Below, in pieces: positions 13,952 to 23,217 of a stretch of 25,653 nucleotides of DNA. This stretch comes from DATCRE01 sp035493595 (GTDB lineage: Bacteria > Bacteroidota > Bacteroidia > Cytophagales > Cyclobacteriaceae): the NCBI GenBank assembly GCA_035493595.1, contig DATJHZ010000423.1:1-25653 (forward strand), in the 5' to 3' direction. A program made the position numbers and the translations under genes. The notes beneath the pieces are model-generated. The model was not told the DNA's origin and searched no databases. It worked only from the letters and a program-made list of their open reading frames with translations. Position 1 is the stretch's first letter. Every line of letters begins with the position of its first letter.

Positions 13952-16900
13952 ATCTGATCTCAACTTTCTTCATTTCATTGCGTCCATACACAACTGGAAA
14001 ATACATCCACTCTGCTTTGGCAGGATTGATAGTATAATGACCTTTGTAACGAGGAAGAAGTTTGATGTCATAAGAATAAACACCTGCACGTAAATGATCG
14101 CAATAGATGCGGGTTTCTTCAACATCATATTCGCGGTAGGTTTCAATGCTCCAACGACGCTGTGTCTTGTCATCATAAGAGCAACCTGCTGGTATGGGAA
14201 TGTTAATCATTACATAGTCGGCATCCTTTTCTACTTTTAATTCAACGTGAAGTGTAACAGGCTTGCCGGCATTCAGTTTCGTTTCTCCATCGCTCCAGGA
14301 AGTAGTAATCTTAAAATCTTTTCGAACAGGTTTAGGATTTGAATTCCAGAATTGATAGTAAGCTGTTAGATACAACGGTGCATCACCTGTTTTTTGAATA
14401 ATAAGATCTTCTCCTGAATATTCTTGTTTGAATGGAAACCTTGTTACATCGGTGTTGATACCACCAGTAATAACAAGCTTTGGTTTTGTTTCATGTTTAT
14501 GCTCACGAAGTAACGCTGGAATAAGGGTCTCAATGATTCTTGATGATTGATATGTATTCACCCATTGTCTTCCACGTTTCTCCAGAAAGTAGTTTCGTAA
14601 GTGCAATAGATTTATATTCGTTGAGTCAGCTCTCTCCATTAGCTTGTAAACCAGTAAGGTATTGTCAAGATCGTTATCCCATAAAGTTTGTCTTTCTTCT
14701 CCCCAATACCAATTGCCTTTCAGCGTAGTATGTCTTTGCTTCATAATGAAAGACCAGTCTGGTTCGAACTTGTTAGCTTGCAGAAATTGCTGTGCAAGAA
14801 GTTTGAGATAGAAAGTTGACAAGGCATGCTTCTTTTGAAGAGTGTCAACAATAGCATTGGCCATAACAGGACCTTGTATATAACTTAGTTGTATCCATGC
14901 TCTTAATTTTGTTTCAGTATTTGCCTCTTCTGTTACCTTCATCAGATAACTTACAAAGCTTGTTGAATTTAATGTTATGGTATAACCCTGCTGCTGCGCT
15001 AGCTTGAATGCTTCTGCCACATGCAGAGTAATCCAAACAGAACTTTTGCTATCTTTCCACCAGCCCCAGCCACCATCTTTATTCTGACGATCTTCCAATC
15101 TTTTAATAATTTTTACAATGAGATCATCATTGGTGAATTTTTCATTTCGATATTTCAATATCGCTTTCTCTGACAACAAAGCCTTTAGCTTCGATGCCAA
15201 TTGTTCGCTGCATTCGTACGGATATATTTTTAATACTTGAATTTCGTCGAGCAAAACATCCAGCAAATCAGCTTCAACATAAAACGTAGCCTTTCCTTTA
15301 ATGGAGTCTAGCTTAACGGTAAACGTAGTGTCTCTTGGAAGAGCTGCAAATACTCCTTTTGATTCATTGCTACCTAGCGGATAAACTTTAATCTTTCGGA
15401 GCTCTCCATCTTTGTATGCATTATGCTTTACTTCATATTGTACACGAATACTATCAACAGATTGTGCAGTGATGCGAACAGAGTCTATATAAGAATTCTT
15501 CATTCGCACTTCACCATCAAGTTGTGACAATTTATTTATGATTAGGTTTCTCTCCAATCTTAAACTATCAGATGAATAGTTTGTGATTTTTCCTATCGCT
15601 ATTGCCTGATCACCTTCTATCAGAAAGTTTGGCAATTTAAGTTGAGCGGATAAAGGTTTAAATGCCTGCACCTCACTGCTAATTTGCCCGTTACGTTTTC
15701 TGGAAGCAATACCAACAACATTAATGCGCCAACCTGTAATGTCATCAGGGAAAGTAGTTTTGAAAGTTGCTTCACCATTTTTATTGGTGACAAGTTTAGG
15801 TTGCCAGAAAGCATAGTCTCTGAAATTTTTACGGAGCGAACTACCAGGCGTTTCTTCATCAAGTGAAATGAGTTGTGGAATGACAGGAAGTTTTGTTTGC
15901 CGCAATTGTTGAGTTGTTAACACTTCTTTTGTTGAGATGATGATTATTCCATTCGCTGCACGTGATCCATAGAGAGCAACAGCTTTTTCTGATTTCAATG
16001 TTTCGATTGATTTAATTTTGCCTGGCTCAATATCATCTAATCGTCTCAGCTCACCATCAATAATGACAATCGGCGGAGATGTCGTGTTAAATGCAGAGAT
16101 GCCTCTTATGCGAATGGTAACAGAATCAGCAGCACCCGGCGCACCTGAAATCTGTACACCAGCAACTCTTCCCTGTAACACATCACCACTAATTGTTGAG
16201 ATTGCACTTACCAAATCACGTTTTTGCTGAGAACCATAGCCAACAACAACAACTTCTTGAAGACTTTGTACATCTGCTTCAAGTGATATTTCTATTCTTT
16301 GTTTTTGATTTGTGTCAATCTCTTGTGTGACGTAGCCAATAAAAGATATAACTAAAGAACTTCCGTATGGAACAAATATTCTGAAGAAGCCATTTGCATC
16401 CGTAGTGGTACCAATAGTAGTTCCCTTTACCAGCACATTTACACCTGGAATTATTTCATTATTATCTTTTACAAATCCTTCCACCCATTTCCCATTGCTG
16501 AAGTACGAAGCGTTGTTAGCTTCACTATAATAAAGCTCACGAACCTGTTGCATGTCCATCATGCGTGCTTGCTCAACGTATGTATTCTCAGAAGACCACT
16601 TCGTTAGTTTATGGATTACTTCCATACTAAATGTATCAGCAGCGTTAATCTTTTCATCCGTAACTTCATAAAAAGTTTTGCCGTAGGCTTTTATGAATAG
16701 TGGTATTGTCTTTATGTATGTTTCATCATCAAGAATAACAACAGCCTGATAAAGTCCTGGGCGAAGTGGTGAGAATTCAGCATATCTACCTGGATAGATA
16801 TAATATTCATCTGGCTGGTCCAGGTTTATAATAAAAGTAGCCAGTACTGATTCCAATTTTGGATTGGACTGCATTTTCAAACTACCGGATTGCTTTGTAA

Positions 16901-19757
16901 CAGCATAGTTATAAGAAGGCATCTTTCTGAAGTTAGTAATTCTTGCTACTTCGGGCGCTTTCCATAATCGTTCAATTTGTTTTAGTGTGATGGCTTCATC
17001 TCTGAATTTGATGCTGGAGAATCCGTTATTTAATTGTCTGTATTGAAACCTTGATTTAAGATTGATGCTCTCACGGTCAACAAGGCTGGGGAAGAATCGA
17101 TAACTTTTGCCAATAGCAAAATCGAAATTAAGAGAGAATGAAGATGTGGCATAGGTCACAGGTCCGAGCAATAGTGGCCCGACCAAATCATTATATCGAT
17201 TATTTTCCCACTGATTAAAAGAAGGAAGCAATCGGTAGACTCCATCTTGTGCAACGTACGCCGAACTCTGTGAGGAAATTCTTTCAATGGTAGCAAATCT
17301 CGGCCAAAGTTTATCCACTTCCTGAGGTGTAAAGGTTGTTGGTCTTTCAACAGAAATAGTATTAGCGGGAAGATGATTAAGGTCAACGCTTATTATTAAT
17401 TTCTCCCCTTTGCATACGGGCACGTCAGACAACATAATAAACTTGTCGCGTAAACGAATTGAAATTTGCTGCTCACCGTCTCGTGTTTTAAAAGTATAAG
17501 GCTCTGATGTTGATACCTGATCATAGAATGATAATTTGTGATCGATCTCTATATAGAACACCTGTTGAACAATACCATCTAATATAATATAAGGTGCAAC
17601 CTGTGTTTCATTTTCTGATGTTGGCATGTAATGAAGATACATGCCATTTTGTGGATAAAGAAAATGATAGAACTCCATGCTGTCGAGACCTAACTTCTCT
17701 TTCCAGAAATCAAATTGAATATGTTGCGTTATAGATTTTGCAACATTACCTTTTGTAAACTCATTAAATACAACACGACTTTTAAAATGTTCATAATTAG
17801 GAATTGTTGGCTCTGAGACTTCATGGAATTTTTTAGTGATCGCGTAAGCCGTCAGATCTGTGTTACTCACAGGTTTTCCAAAAGCATCTTTCACTAGAAC
17901 CTTCATATCGATTGTCTGCCCTGGAAATACAGTTGATGGATGATCGATAGTAATGTTTAATTTCTTTTTGGAAAAGGGTAAATCGTAGTTGAGCTCTTTA
18001 GCCTCACCACCCCAGATGTAGTGCATTGACATGTGATAGATTTCATTTGCATTGGCGGATTTTCTGGAATGATATTCAGAAGTAAGCCCCTGATCTATTA
18101 TGCGATTGTCTTTAAAGAGTTGATAACGAAAGACAAGCTTTCGCGGATTGACAACCTCCATAAATAAACTATCCACTGTACGTCCAGCCTGAAGTTGTAA
18201 GGAAGCATCTTCATCAGATAAATTCATAGTATGCAATACCTGACCGCCTTGTTTTAATTGATAGCCCTTGAGCAGAGGTTCAATTTTATGATGATACGGA
18301 AGATGCACCGACTTGCGATAAAGGATTTGATCTTTCGTATTGAACGCTTCCAGCGAAGCATTCTCTTCACCGTAGGATGAAATAAAATTAATGGTATCAT
18401 TCTGCAGTGTAACATCTATGCTGTGCGCGAGAGCATTATACCGAAGAGGCAATGTTTTAACTGTACGTTCATTATCAGCATTTGTAAAGATAGCTTGCAC
18501 ATCATAGTCAATGAGCGCACATGGAAAGATAGAATCTGGCAGCACAATTTTGTTATCATCGATGGGATTCAGTTTCAAATGATGTTTCCAAAGTGTATCT
18601 GCAATAAATATTTCTTTTTCGAAAGGCTTGATGATATTGGTTGCCTTCACAATAACATCGACCTGAACATCATATAGAGGCAGATCGTTTGAATCAACAC
18701 CTTTTAAATGAATGGTGGCGGGTTTATTTAATGTTGTTTCATCAGCCCAAAGAGAAAAAGTATTTTGTTTCAACTCATACTCTTCGTATCTGAAATTACC
18801 AGATGGATAATCATTATCACTTCCATCATCAAGCAGGAACCAATATTCATTATCAAGCTTCAGCTTTAAACTATCAGTCAATACAAAATCGAAAGTGTAT
18901 GCGCCTGGTCTGTAAGATTTTATTGTACCGAGTTTGTTAGAACTTAGACGGATGTCGAGTGTTTTCTTTATTGGTCTTCCTTTTTTTGTGTTTATGAAAG
19001 CTTTTAATTTCACGGTATCGCCTGGTCTGTATATTGGCTTATTCAATACAACAAAACCATTGAAGTGTTTGGGTTGAAATAATCTTTGAACGCGATAATA
19101 AATTCCTGGCGGGTAAATGTGTGGATATGGTCTTAGCAGACCTTTTATAGATCGGGTTACATAATAAAAAGGTGAAGCAAGATGGTTGATAGGAAATGTG
19201 CCCAGAACTCGTCGTTTAATTCTTTTCAGTGAAGAATTATTGTAGCGACGATTGATAGACAAGAATGATGTATGTCCTTTATATGTTGCTTCAACCACAC
19301 CTCGCCTGTTACTCTTAGCAAGACGATAAGCCTTTAATCTTTTATTAAATGGGATATGTCGAGCATCAATTCGTAACGAGACAGAATCTATTTCTTTCCC
19401 ATAATCAGAAAGAAAAACCAGAAGCATGTCGCGATGATTGTTGAGAATTTTCATATCAACATTATCGACAGATTTTACTTCGCACGTAAGTGTGGCCTCA
19501 TTTGCCTTTACAAACAGATAATGACCAACAGGCAATTTCTTTTTATAAGAAGAGTCGCTGAGATAAGAATCGTATAGACTATGAAAGAATTTCTCATCAA
19601 CACGCCATTTATTGTTGAAATAAAGTTGCCTTGCCTCATCATTAGTGATAGAATAGATCAGTGTGTAATGGCTGCTACTTCTGGCCGTAGCCAGATTTTG
19701 AGCAAAGCAGATCTTGTGCATGCAAAGTATGCATGCCATGAGTAATAGTTTTTTCAT
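13950..19757 (-). CDS. Giant alpha-2-macroglobulin with inserted carboxypeptidase-regulatory-like and TonB plug domains
   Basis: 1935 residues from the ATG at 19757, where a signal peptide begins (MKKLLLMAC..., cleavage near CFAQ); a longer frame to 19805 would overlap the upstream gene. Bacterial macroglobulins are envelope protease traps. The MG2 hallmark NKPIYRPGDTV is near residue 240. At about 1090-1165 lies a carboxypeptidase-regulatory-like domain (EGFVKDNNEIIPGVNVLVKG, DANGFFRI), then a SusC-type TonB plug to about 1278 (LQEVVVVGYG, GRVAGVQI, RIRGISAF, ALYGSRAANGIIIISTK). The A2M domain begins near 1305 (RDYAFWQPKL, DDITGWRI). The thioester motif CxEQ is intact as PYECSEQ with Cys1516, followed by DGGWGWWKD. 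The C-terminus is the receptor-type domain (NPAKAEWMYFPVVYGR). No beta-barrel is present. It lies 10 bp after the PLP-enzyme gene; pbpC, the frequent macroglobulin partner, is absent. Confidence 0.93.
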   Translation of the reverse strand: MKKLLLMACILCMHKICFAQNLATARSSSHYTLIYSITNDEARQLYFNNKWRVDEKFFHSLYDSYLSDSSYKKKLPVGHYLFVKANEATLTCEVKSVDNVDMKILNNHRDMLLVFLSDYGKEIDSVSLRIDARHIPFNKRLKAYRLAKSNRRGVVEATYKGHTSFLSINRRYNNSSLKRIKRRVLGTFPINHLASPFYYVTRSIKGLLRPYPHIYPPGIYYRVQRLFQPKHFNGFVVLNKPIYRPGDTVKLKAFINTKKGRPIKKTLDIRLSSNKLGTIKSYRPGAYTFDFVLTDSLKLKLDNEYWFLLDDGSDNDYPSGNFRYEEYELKQNTFSLWADETTLNKPATIHLKGVDSNDLPLYDVQVDVIVKATNIIKPFEKEIFIADTLWKHHLKLNPIDDNKIVLPDSIFPCALIDYDVQAIFTNADNERTVKTLPLRYNALAHSIDVTLQNDTINFISSYGEENASLEAFNTKDQILYRKSVHLPYHHKIEPLLKGYQLKQGGQVLHTMNLSDEDASLQLQAGRTVDSLFMEVVNPRKLVFRYQLFKDNRIIDQGLTSEYHSRKSANANEIYHMSMHYIWGGEAKELNYDLPFSKKKLNITIDHPSTVFPGQTIDMKVLVKDAFGKPVSNTDLTAYAITKKFHEVSEPTIPNYEHFKSRVVFNEFTKGNVAKSITQHIQFDFWKEKLGLDSMEFYHFLYPQNGMYLHYMPTSENETQVAPYIILDGIVQQVFYIEIDHKLSFYDQVSTSEPYTFKTRDGEQQISIRLRDKFIMLSDVPVCKGEKLIISVDLNHLPANTISVERPTTFTPQEVDKLWPRFATIERISSQSSAYVAQDGVYRLLPSFNQWENNRYNDLVGPLLLGPVTYATSSFSLNFDFAIGKSYRFFPSLVDRESINLKSRFQYRQLNNGFSSIKFRDEAITLKQIERLWKAPEVARITNFRKMPSYNYAVTKQSGSLKMQSNPKLESVLATFIINLDQPDEYYIYPGRYAEFSPLRPGLYQAVVILDDETYIKTIPLFIKAYGKTFYEVTDEKINAADTFSMEVIHKLTKWSSENTYVEQARMMDMQQVRELYYSEANNASYFSNGKWVEGFVKDNNEIIPGVNVLVKGTTIGTTTDANGFFRIFVPYGSSLVISFIGYVTQEIDTNQKQRIEISLEADVQSLQEVVVVGYGSQQKRDLVSAISTISGDVLQGRVAGVQISGAPGAADSVTIRIRGISAFNTTSPPIVIIDGELRRLDDIEPGKIKSIETLKSEKAVALYGSRAANGIIIISTKEVLTTQQLRQTKLPVIPQLISLDEETPGSSLRKNFRDYAFWQPKLVTNKNGEATFKTTFPDDITGWRINVVGIASRKRNGQISSEVQAFKPLSAQLKLPNFLIEGDQAIAIGKITNYSSDSLRLERNLIINKLSQLDGEVRMKNSYIDSVRITAQSVDSIRVQYEVKHNAYKDGELRKIKVYPLGSNESKGVFAALPRDTTFTVKLDSIKGKATFYVEADLLDVLLDEIQVLKIYPYECSEQLASKLKALLSEKAILKYRNEKFTNDDLIVKIIKRLEDRQNKDGGWGWWKDSKSSVWITLHVAEAFKLAQQQGYTITLNSTSFVSYLMKVTEEANTETKLRAWIQLSYIQGPVMANAIVDTLQKKHALSTFYLKLLAQQFLQANKFEPDWSFIMKQRHTTLKGNWYWGEERQTLWDNDLDNTLLVYKLMERADSTNINLLHLRNYFLEKRGRQWVNTYQSSRIIETLIPALLREHKHETKPKLVITGGINTDVTRFPFKQEYSGEDLIIQKTGDAPLYLTAYYQFWNSNPKPVRKDFKITTSWSDGETKLNAGKPVTLHVELKVEKDADYVMINIPIPAGCSYDDKTQRRWSIETYREYDVEETRIYCDHLRAGVYSYDIKLLPRYKGHYTINPAKAEWMYFPVVYGRNEMKKVEIR

Positions 19758-19767
19758 AGAGTAGTGA

Positions 19768-20655
19768 TTATCCGACAGCCTGTAGCCCGCCTGTGTGCAC
19801 GGCAAGTACTGTTGAGCCTCTTTTGAATTTTCCCTGCCTCACGTAATCCATCACAGCCCACAGTAACTTACCTGTGTACACAGCATCGAGCGGGAGGTTA
19901 TGCTTATCACTCATCAACTTCACAAAATCAAGGAGGGCCGGTGTTGCTTTAGCATAACCTCCATGATGATAAGATGCATCGAGGTGCCAGTTTCCATAAA
20001 GAGTGTTGGAATATTTTTGTAATAATTTTTCTATTTCATCTTTTAAGAAGTCTCCACCCTTGAGTACCGGGAATCCGATAACTTCTTTCTTGCCTTCAAG
20101 ACCTGCAATTATTCCTGCTATAGTTCCACCGGTGCCGACAGGTAGACAGAGATAATCGAAATCAATTTCCTCTAATAATTGTTTTCCAAATTCAGCGCAA
20201 CCCTTTACGGCAAACTCGTTTGTACCTCCTTCAGGAATCAGGTAAAAATCACCAAACTTGTTATGAAGCTCTTGAATAAATGCGGGATTGTCTTTTTCAC
20301 GATACTGTGTTCTTGAAATATAATGAAGCTGCATGCCGCAATGCTGAGCAAAGGCAAGTGTTTTGTTTAATGGCAATGTTTCTTCACCTCGAATAATGCC
20401 AACAGATTTAAAACCTGTTTCATGAGAAGCCGCGGCAGTTGCATAAATATGATTAGAGTAAGCGCCACCAAAAGTTAATAAGGTTTTCTTTTCTCGCCGT
20501 GCAGCTTCTTCTAAATTATATTTTAGTTTCCACCACTTGTTGCCTGAAATAGCAGGATGATTTAGATCTTCTCGTTTACAAAGTAATTGTACGCCCGCAT
20601 CATCAAGGAGCTCATTGCGAAGTTGCAGGATCGGTGTTGGTTGATACGAAAGCAA
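19768..20655 (-). CDS. PLP-dependent ACC deaminase / D-cysteine desulfhydrase family enzyme
   Basis: 295 residues. The only start that keeps the family N-terminus (LSYQPTPIL) is TTG at 20655; no in-frame ATG lies upstream. Fold type II PLP enzyme: SGNKWWKLK carries the Schiff-base Lys40, GGAYSNHI has the Ser-Asn pair near residues 67-68, and PVGTGGTIAG is the phosphate-binding loop. The length is shorter than characterised ACC deaminases (about 335), and the second Lys/Gln motif residues differ (Trp-Trp after the Lys, His after Ser-Asn). The substrate could therefore be D-cysteine, another D-amino acid or ACC. Its stop is 10 bp before the macroglobulin ATG, so the two are probably cotranscribed; a functional link is not obvious. 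Confidence 0.85.
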   Translation of the reverse strand: MLSYQPTPILQLRNELLDDAGVQLLCKREDLNHPAISGNKWWKLKYNLEEAARREKKTLLTFGGAYSNHIYATAAASHETGFKSVGIIRGEETLPLNKTLAFAQHCGMQLHYISRTQYREKDNPAFIQELHNKFGDFYLIPEGGTNEFAVKGCAEFGKQLLEEIDFDYLCLPVGTGGTIAGIIAGLEGKKEVIGFPVLKGGDFLKDEIEKLLQKYSNTLYGNWHLDASYHHGGYAKATPALLDFVKLMSDKHNLPLDAVYTGKLLWAVMDYVRQGKFKRGSTVLAVHTGGLQAVG

Positions 20656-20755
20656 GATGTTAGTATAAATAGCATGAAAGTTAATTGGAATTTTTAGACA
20701 GACGAAACCGTTCTGCGTTTAATTAGCAGAGACATTCATACACTGGTTTTTGCTC

Positions 20756-21808
20756 ATGGAAGAGGATTACTTCAAAGGTCGAGGCGCACAAATTAAATCA
20801 GAAAATAAATTTCTGAAAGCGCAATATGTTACTGACCATGTTGAGGGTCTTGACGCGCCTTTGATGTCTGCACCAACAACTCAGGTTTTTTATGAGAATG
20901 CCAAGAAGGTAGTTAATAAAGTTACGAGTCCTGATCTTGGCATGGGTTATTCACTCAACCCATACCAGGGATGCGAACATGGTTGTATTTATTGTTATGC
21001 CAGAAACACGCACGAGTATTGGGGCTTTAGTGCCGGCCTTGATTTTGAAAGTAAGATTATCGTTAAAAAGAATGCGCCATCACTGCTTGAGAAATTTATT
21101 TTACATCCTGATTGGAATGCAGTGCCGATTAGTGTTTCCGGTAATACCGATTGTTATCAGCCATTGGAAAGAAAACTTGAGATCACAAGAGGTTTGCTAA
21201 AAGTGTTTGCGCAATACCGACATCCTGTTGGAATGATTACCAAGAACAGTTTGATCTTACGCGATCTTGATTTACTCAAAGATCTGGCATCTGATAATCT
21301 GATTCATGTTTATATCTCGATAACAACTTTAGATGAAGATTTGCGAAGAGTTATGGAGCCACGCACTGCCAGTGCTATGAAAAGACTTCAAACTGTTGAA
21401 GCTTTAGCAAAGGCGGGTGTTCCTGTTGGCATTATGAATGCACCCATCATTCCAGGACTTAATCATCATGAGATACCACAGATATTAAAAGCAGCTTCTG
21501 AGCATGGAGCTCAGAATGTAGGAATGACTGTTGTGCGGCTGAACGGTTCTATTGGCAAAATATTTGAAGACTGGCTTCGCAAGAATTTTCCAGATCGTTT
21601 TGATAAAGTATGGAATCAAATCTGCTCACTACACGGTGGTAATGTAAATGATTCACAATTCGGAAGACGCATGAGTGGTGAAGGTGAGTACGCCGATATT
21701 ATTCATCAACTCTTCAGAACGTCAAAGAAGAAATATTTCGGAGACAAAAAATTGCCACCCATGGATCTGACAAAATTCAGAAAGGGTGGCAACTTGAGTT
21801 TGTTTTAG
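20756..21808 (+). CDS. Radical SAM protein, PA0069 / Rv2578c family
   Basis: 350 residues from the ATG at 20756; a TTG two codons upstream is unneeded. The family start (DYFKGRGAQIKSENKF) is clear. GCEHGCIYCYAR provides the CxxxCxxC cluster ligands Cys73, Cys77 and Cys80 for a [4Fe-4S] cluster that cleaves S-adenosylmethionine. ISVSGNTDCYQPLE and GMITKNSLILRDLD follow as the conserved barrel strands, and APIIPGLN as the later one. Members are often called DNA-repair photolyase-like (SplB-related), but no substrate is established. It is monocistronic, divergent from the PLP-enzyme gene, and ends 6 bp from the stop of the convergent dipeptidase; a hairpin lies within its last 20 codons. Confidence 0.93.
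   Translation: MEEDYFKGRGAQIKSENKFLKAQYVTDHVEGLDAPLMSAPTTQVFYENAKKVVNKVTSPDLGMGYSLNPYQGCEHGCIYCYARNTHEYWGFSAGLDFESKIIVKKNAPSLLEKFILHPDWNAVPISVSGNTDCYQPLERKLEITRGLLKVFAQYRHPVGMITKNSLILRDLDLLKDLASDNLIHVYISITTLDEDLRRVMEPRTASAMKRLQTVEALAKAGVPVGIMNAPIIPGLNHHEIPQILKAASEHGAQNVGMTVVRLNGSIGKIFEDWLRKNFPDRFDKVWNQICSLHGGNVNDSQFGRRMSGEGEYADIIHQLFRTSKKKYFGDKKLPPMDLTKFRKGGNLSLF
21746..21792 (-). terminator. Terminator for the dipeptidase gene located inside the radical SAM gene
   Basis: On the minus strand the 9-bp stem TTGCCACCC/GGGTGGCAA (21784-21792 with 21752-21760) encloses a second stem TCTGA/TCAGA (21766-21770 with 21777-21781) and is followed directly by six T (21751-21746). That is a classic rho-independent terminator 22 bp past the dipeptidase stop. 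On the plus strand the same hairpin is followed by GAGTTTGTTTT across the radical SAM stop, so it may work in both directions. Confidence 0.8.
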
Positions 21809-21814
21809 GCAAGA

Positions 21815-23173
21815 TTATTTGCCAGCAAATTGTTTGTAGAATGAAACGATAGTTTCTATCCCTAACAAGAAATTCTTTACACCATAATGTTCATTAGGTG
21901 AGTGAATGGCATCACTATCCAATCCGAAGCCCATTAGAACAGTATCAAGACCAAGTTCTTTTTTAAACAACGCAACAATAGGAATACTTCCACCATCACG
22001 TGTAGGTATTGGTGTTTTGCCCCATACTTCTTCGAATGCTTTGCTGGCTGCATTAAAAGCTTTTGAGTTTGTTGGTGTTACAGCTGGTTCGCCACCATGA
22101 TGAGCAGTAACTTTAACCTTAACATAAGCGGGAGCAATAGATTGAAAGTGCTTGGTGAAGAGTTGTGTTATTTCTGAACTGATTTGATTAGGAACTAAAC
22201 GCATGGAGATCTTAGCAGATGCCTTAGATGGCAACACAGTCTTTGCACCTTCACCGGTATAACCACCCCAAATTCCATTAACATCTAACGTTGGTCTGGT
22301 CCCAGTTCGTTCAATCGTACTATAACCTTTTTCTCCTTTGATCTCATTAATGTCGAGATCTTTTTTGTATTCATTCAAATCGAATGGTGCTTTATTCAAT
22401 GCTTCACGTTCAGCATTGGTAAGTTCAGCGACCTTATCATAAAAACCAGGAATAGCAACTCTTCCATTCTCATCATGCAGTGATGAAATCATGGCACAAA
22501 GAGTATTAATAGGATTGGCAACGGCGCCACCATATACACCAGAATGTAAATCACGATTTGGTCCTGTAACTTCAACTTCCATATAACTGAGTCCACGCAG
22601 ACCAACTGTTATTGAGGGATGCTCAAGAGAAATCAGTGCCGTATCTGAAATTAAAATAACATCAGCTTTTAATTTTTCTTTATTCTCTTTTACAAATGTT
22701 CCAAGATTATCCGAACCAACTTCTTCTTCACCTTCAACCATGAACTTAACGTTGCATGGAAGTGTGTTGAGCTTCATCATGGTTTCGAAAGCTTTCACGT
22801 GCATGTAGACTTGTCCTTTGTCGTCACAAGATCCACGTGCAAAAATCTTATCGTCTTTTATAACAGGTTCAAATGGAGGTGAGGTCCAAAGATTTAATGG
22901 ATCGGCTGGTTGAACATCGTAATGTCCATAGACCAATACAGTAGGCAACGAAGCGTTTATTATTTTTTGAGCATATACAATAGGATGTCCTTTTGTCTCA
23001 CAGATTTCAACAGAATCAACCCCTGCACTTTGAAATTTTTCTTTAAGGAATTCAGCAGCTTTGCGCACATCACCTTTATGCCGACTGTCGGCACTTACCG
23101 ATGGAATACGAAGCCAATCAAATAATTCAGTAAGGAAACGATCTTTGTTCGTTGCAATGTATTGCTTTGTCAT
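21815..23173 (-). CDS. Cytosolic M20 family dipeptidase (CNDP/PepV-like)
   Basis: 452 residues, no signal peptide. M20 di-metal dipeptidases cleave short peptides in the cytoplasm. The motifs are textbook: LRIPSVSADSRH at the start, VYGHYDVQP with ligand His84, and WTSPPFEPVI with ARGSCDDKG, in which Asp117 bridges the metals. EGEEEVGS holds the general base and ligand Glu150-Glu151, and DLHSGVYGGAVANP belongs to the lid. TRDGGSIPIV and DAIHSPNEHY hold the last His ligand. This arrangement is that of the carnosinase/cytosolic nonspecific dipeptidase branch rather than of the two exported M20 enzymes nearby. It lies 44 bp after the large envelope protein gene and may be cotranscribed with it. 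Confidence 0.94.
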   Translation of the reverse strand: MTKQYIATNKDRFLTELFDWLRIPSVSADSRHKGDVRKAAEFLKEKFQSAGVDSVEICETKGHPIVYAQKIINASLPTVLVYGHYDVQPADPLNLWTSPPFEPVIKDDKIFARGSCDDKGQVYMHVKAFETMMKLNTLPCNVKFMVEGEEEVGSDNLGTFVKENKEKLKADVILISDTALISLEHPSITVGLRGLSYMEVEVTGPNRDLHSGVYGGAVANPINTLCAMISSLHDENGRVAIPGFYDKVAELTNAEREALNKAPFDLNEYKKDLDINEIKGEKGYSTIERTGTRPTLDVNGIWGGYTGEGAKTVLPSKASAKISMRLVPNQISSEITQLFTKHFQSIAPAYVKVKVTAHHGGEPAVTPTNSKAFNAASKAFEEVWGKTPIPTRDGGSIPIVALFKKELGLDTVLMGFGLDSDAIHSPNEHYGVKNFLLGIETIVSFYKQFAGK

Positions 23174-23217
23174 GTGGGTAATAAATTATGATGATTAATT
23201 AAATACGTTGAATGGAT

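Noticed and set aside
13950..19757. Possibility that the TonB plug segment marks a SusC/SusD polysaccharide utilisation locus
   Set aside because: There is no beta-barrel region, no SusD gene and no sugar-enzyme cluster next to it. The frame is continuous with macroglobulin domains on both sides.
19720..19757. Lipobox in the macroglobulin signal peptide (LMAC)
   Set aside because: The Cys is at residue 9, too early for a lipoprotein signal, and Met at -2 is unusual. Cleavage after CFA before Gln fits signal peptidase I better.
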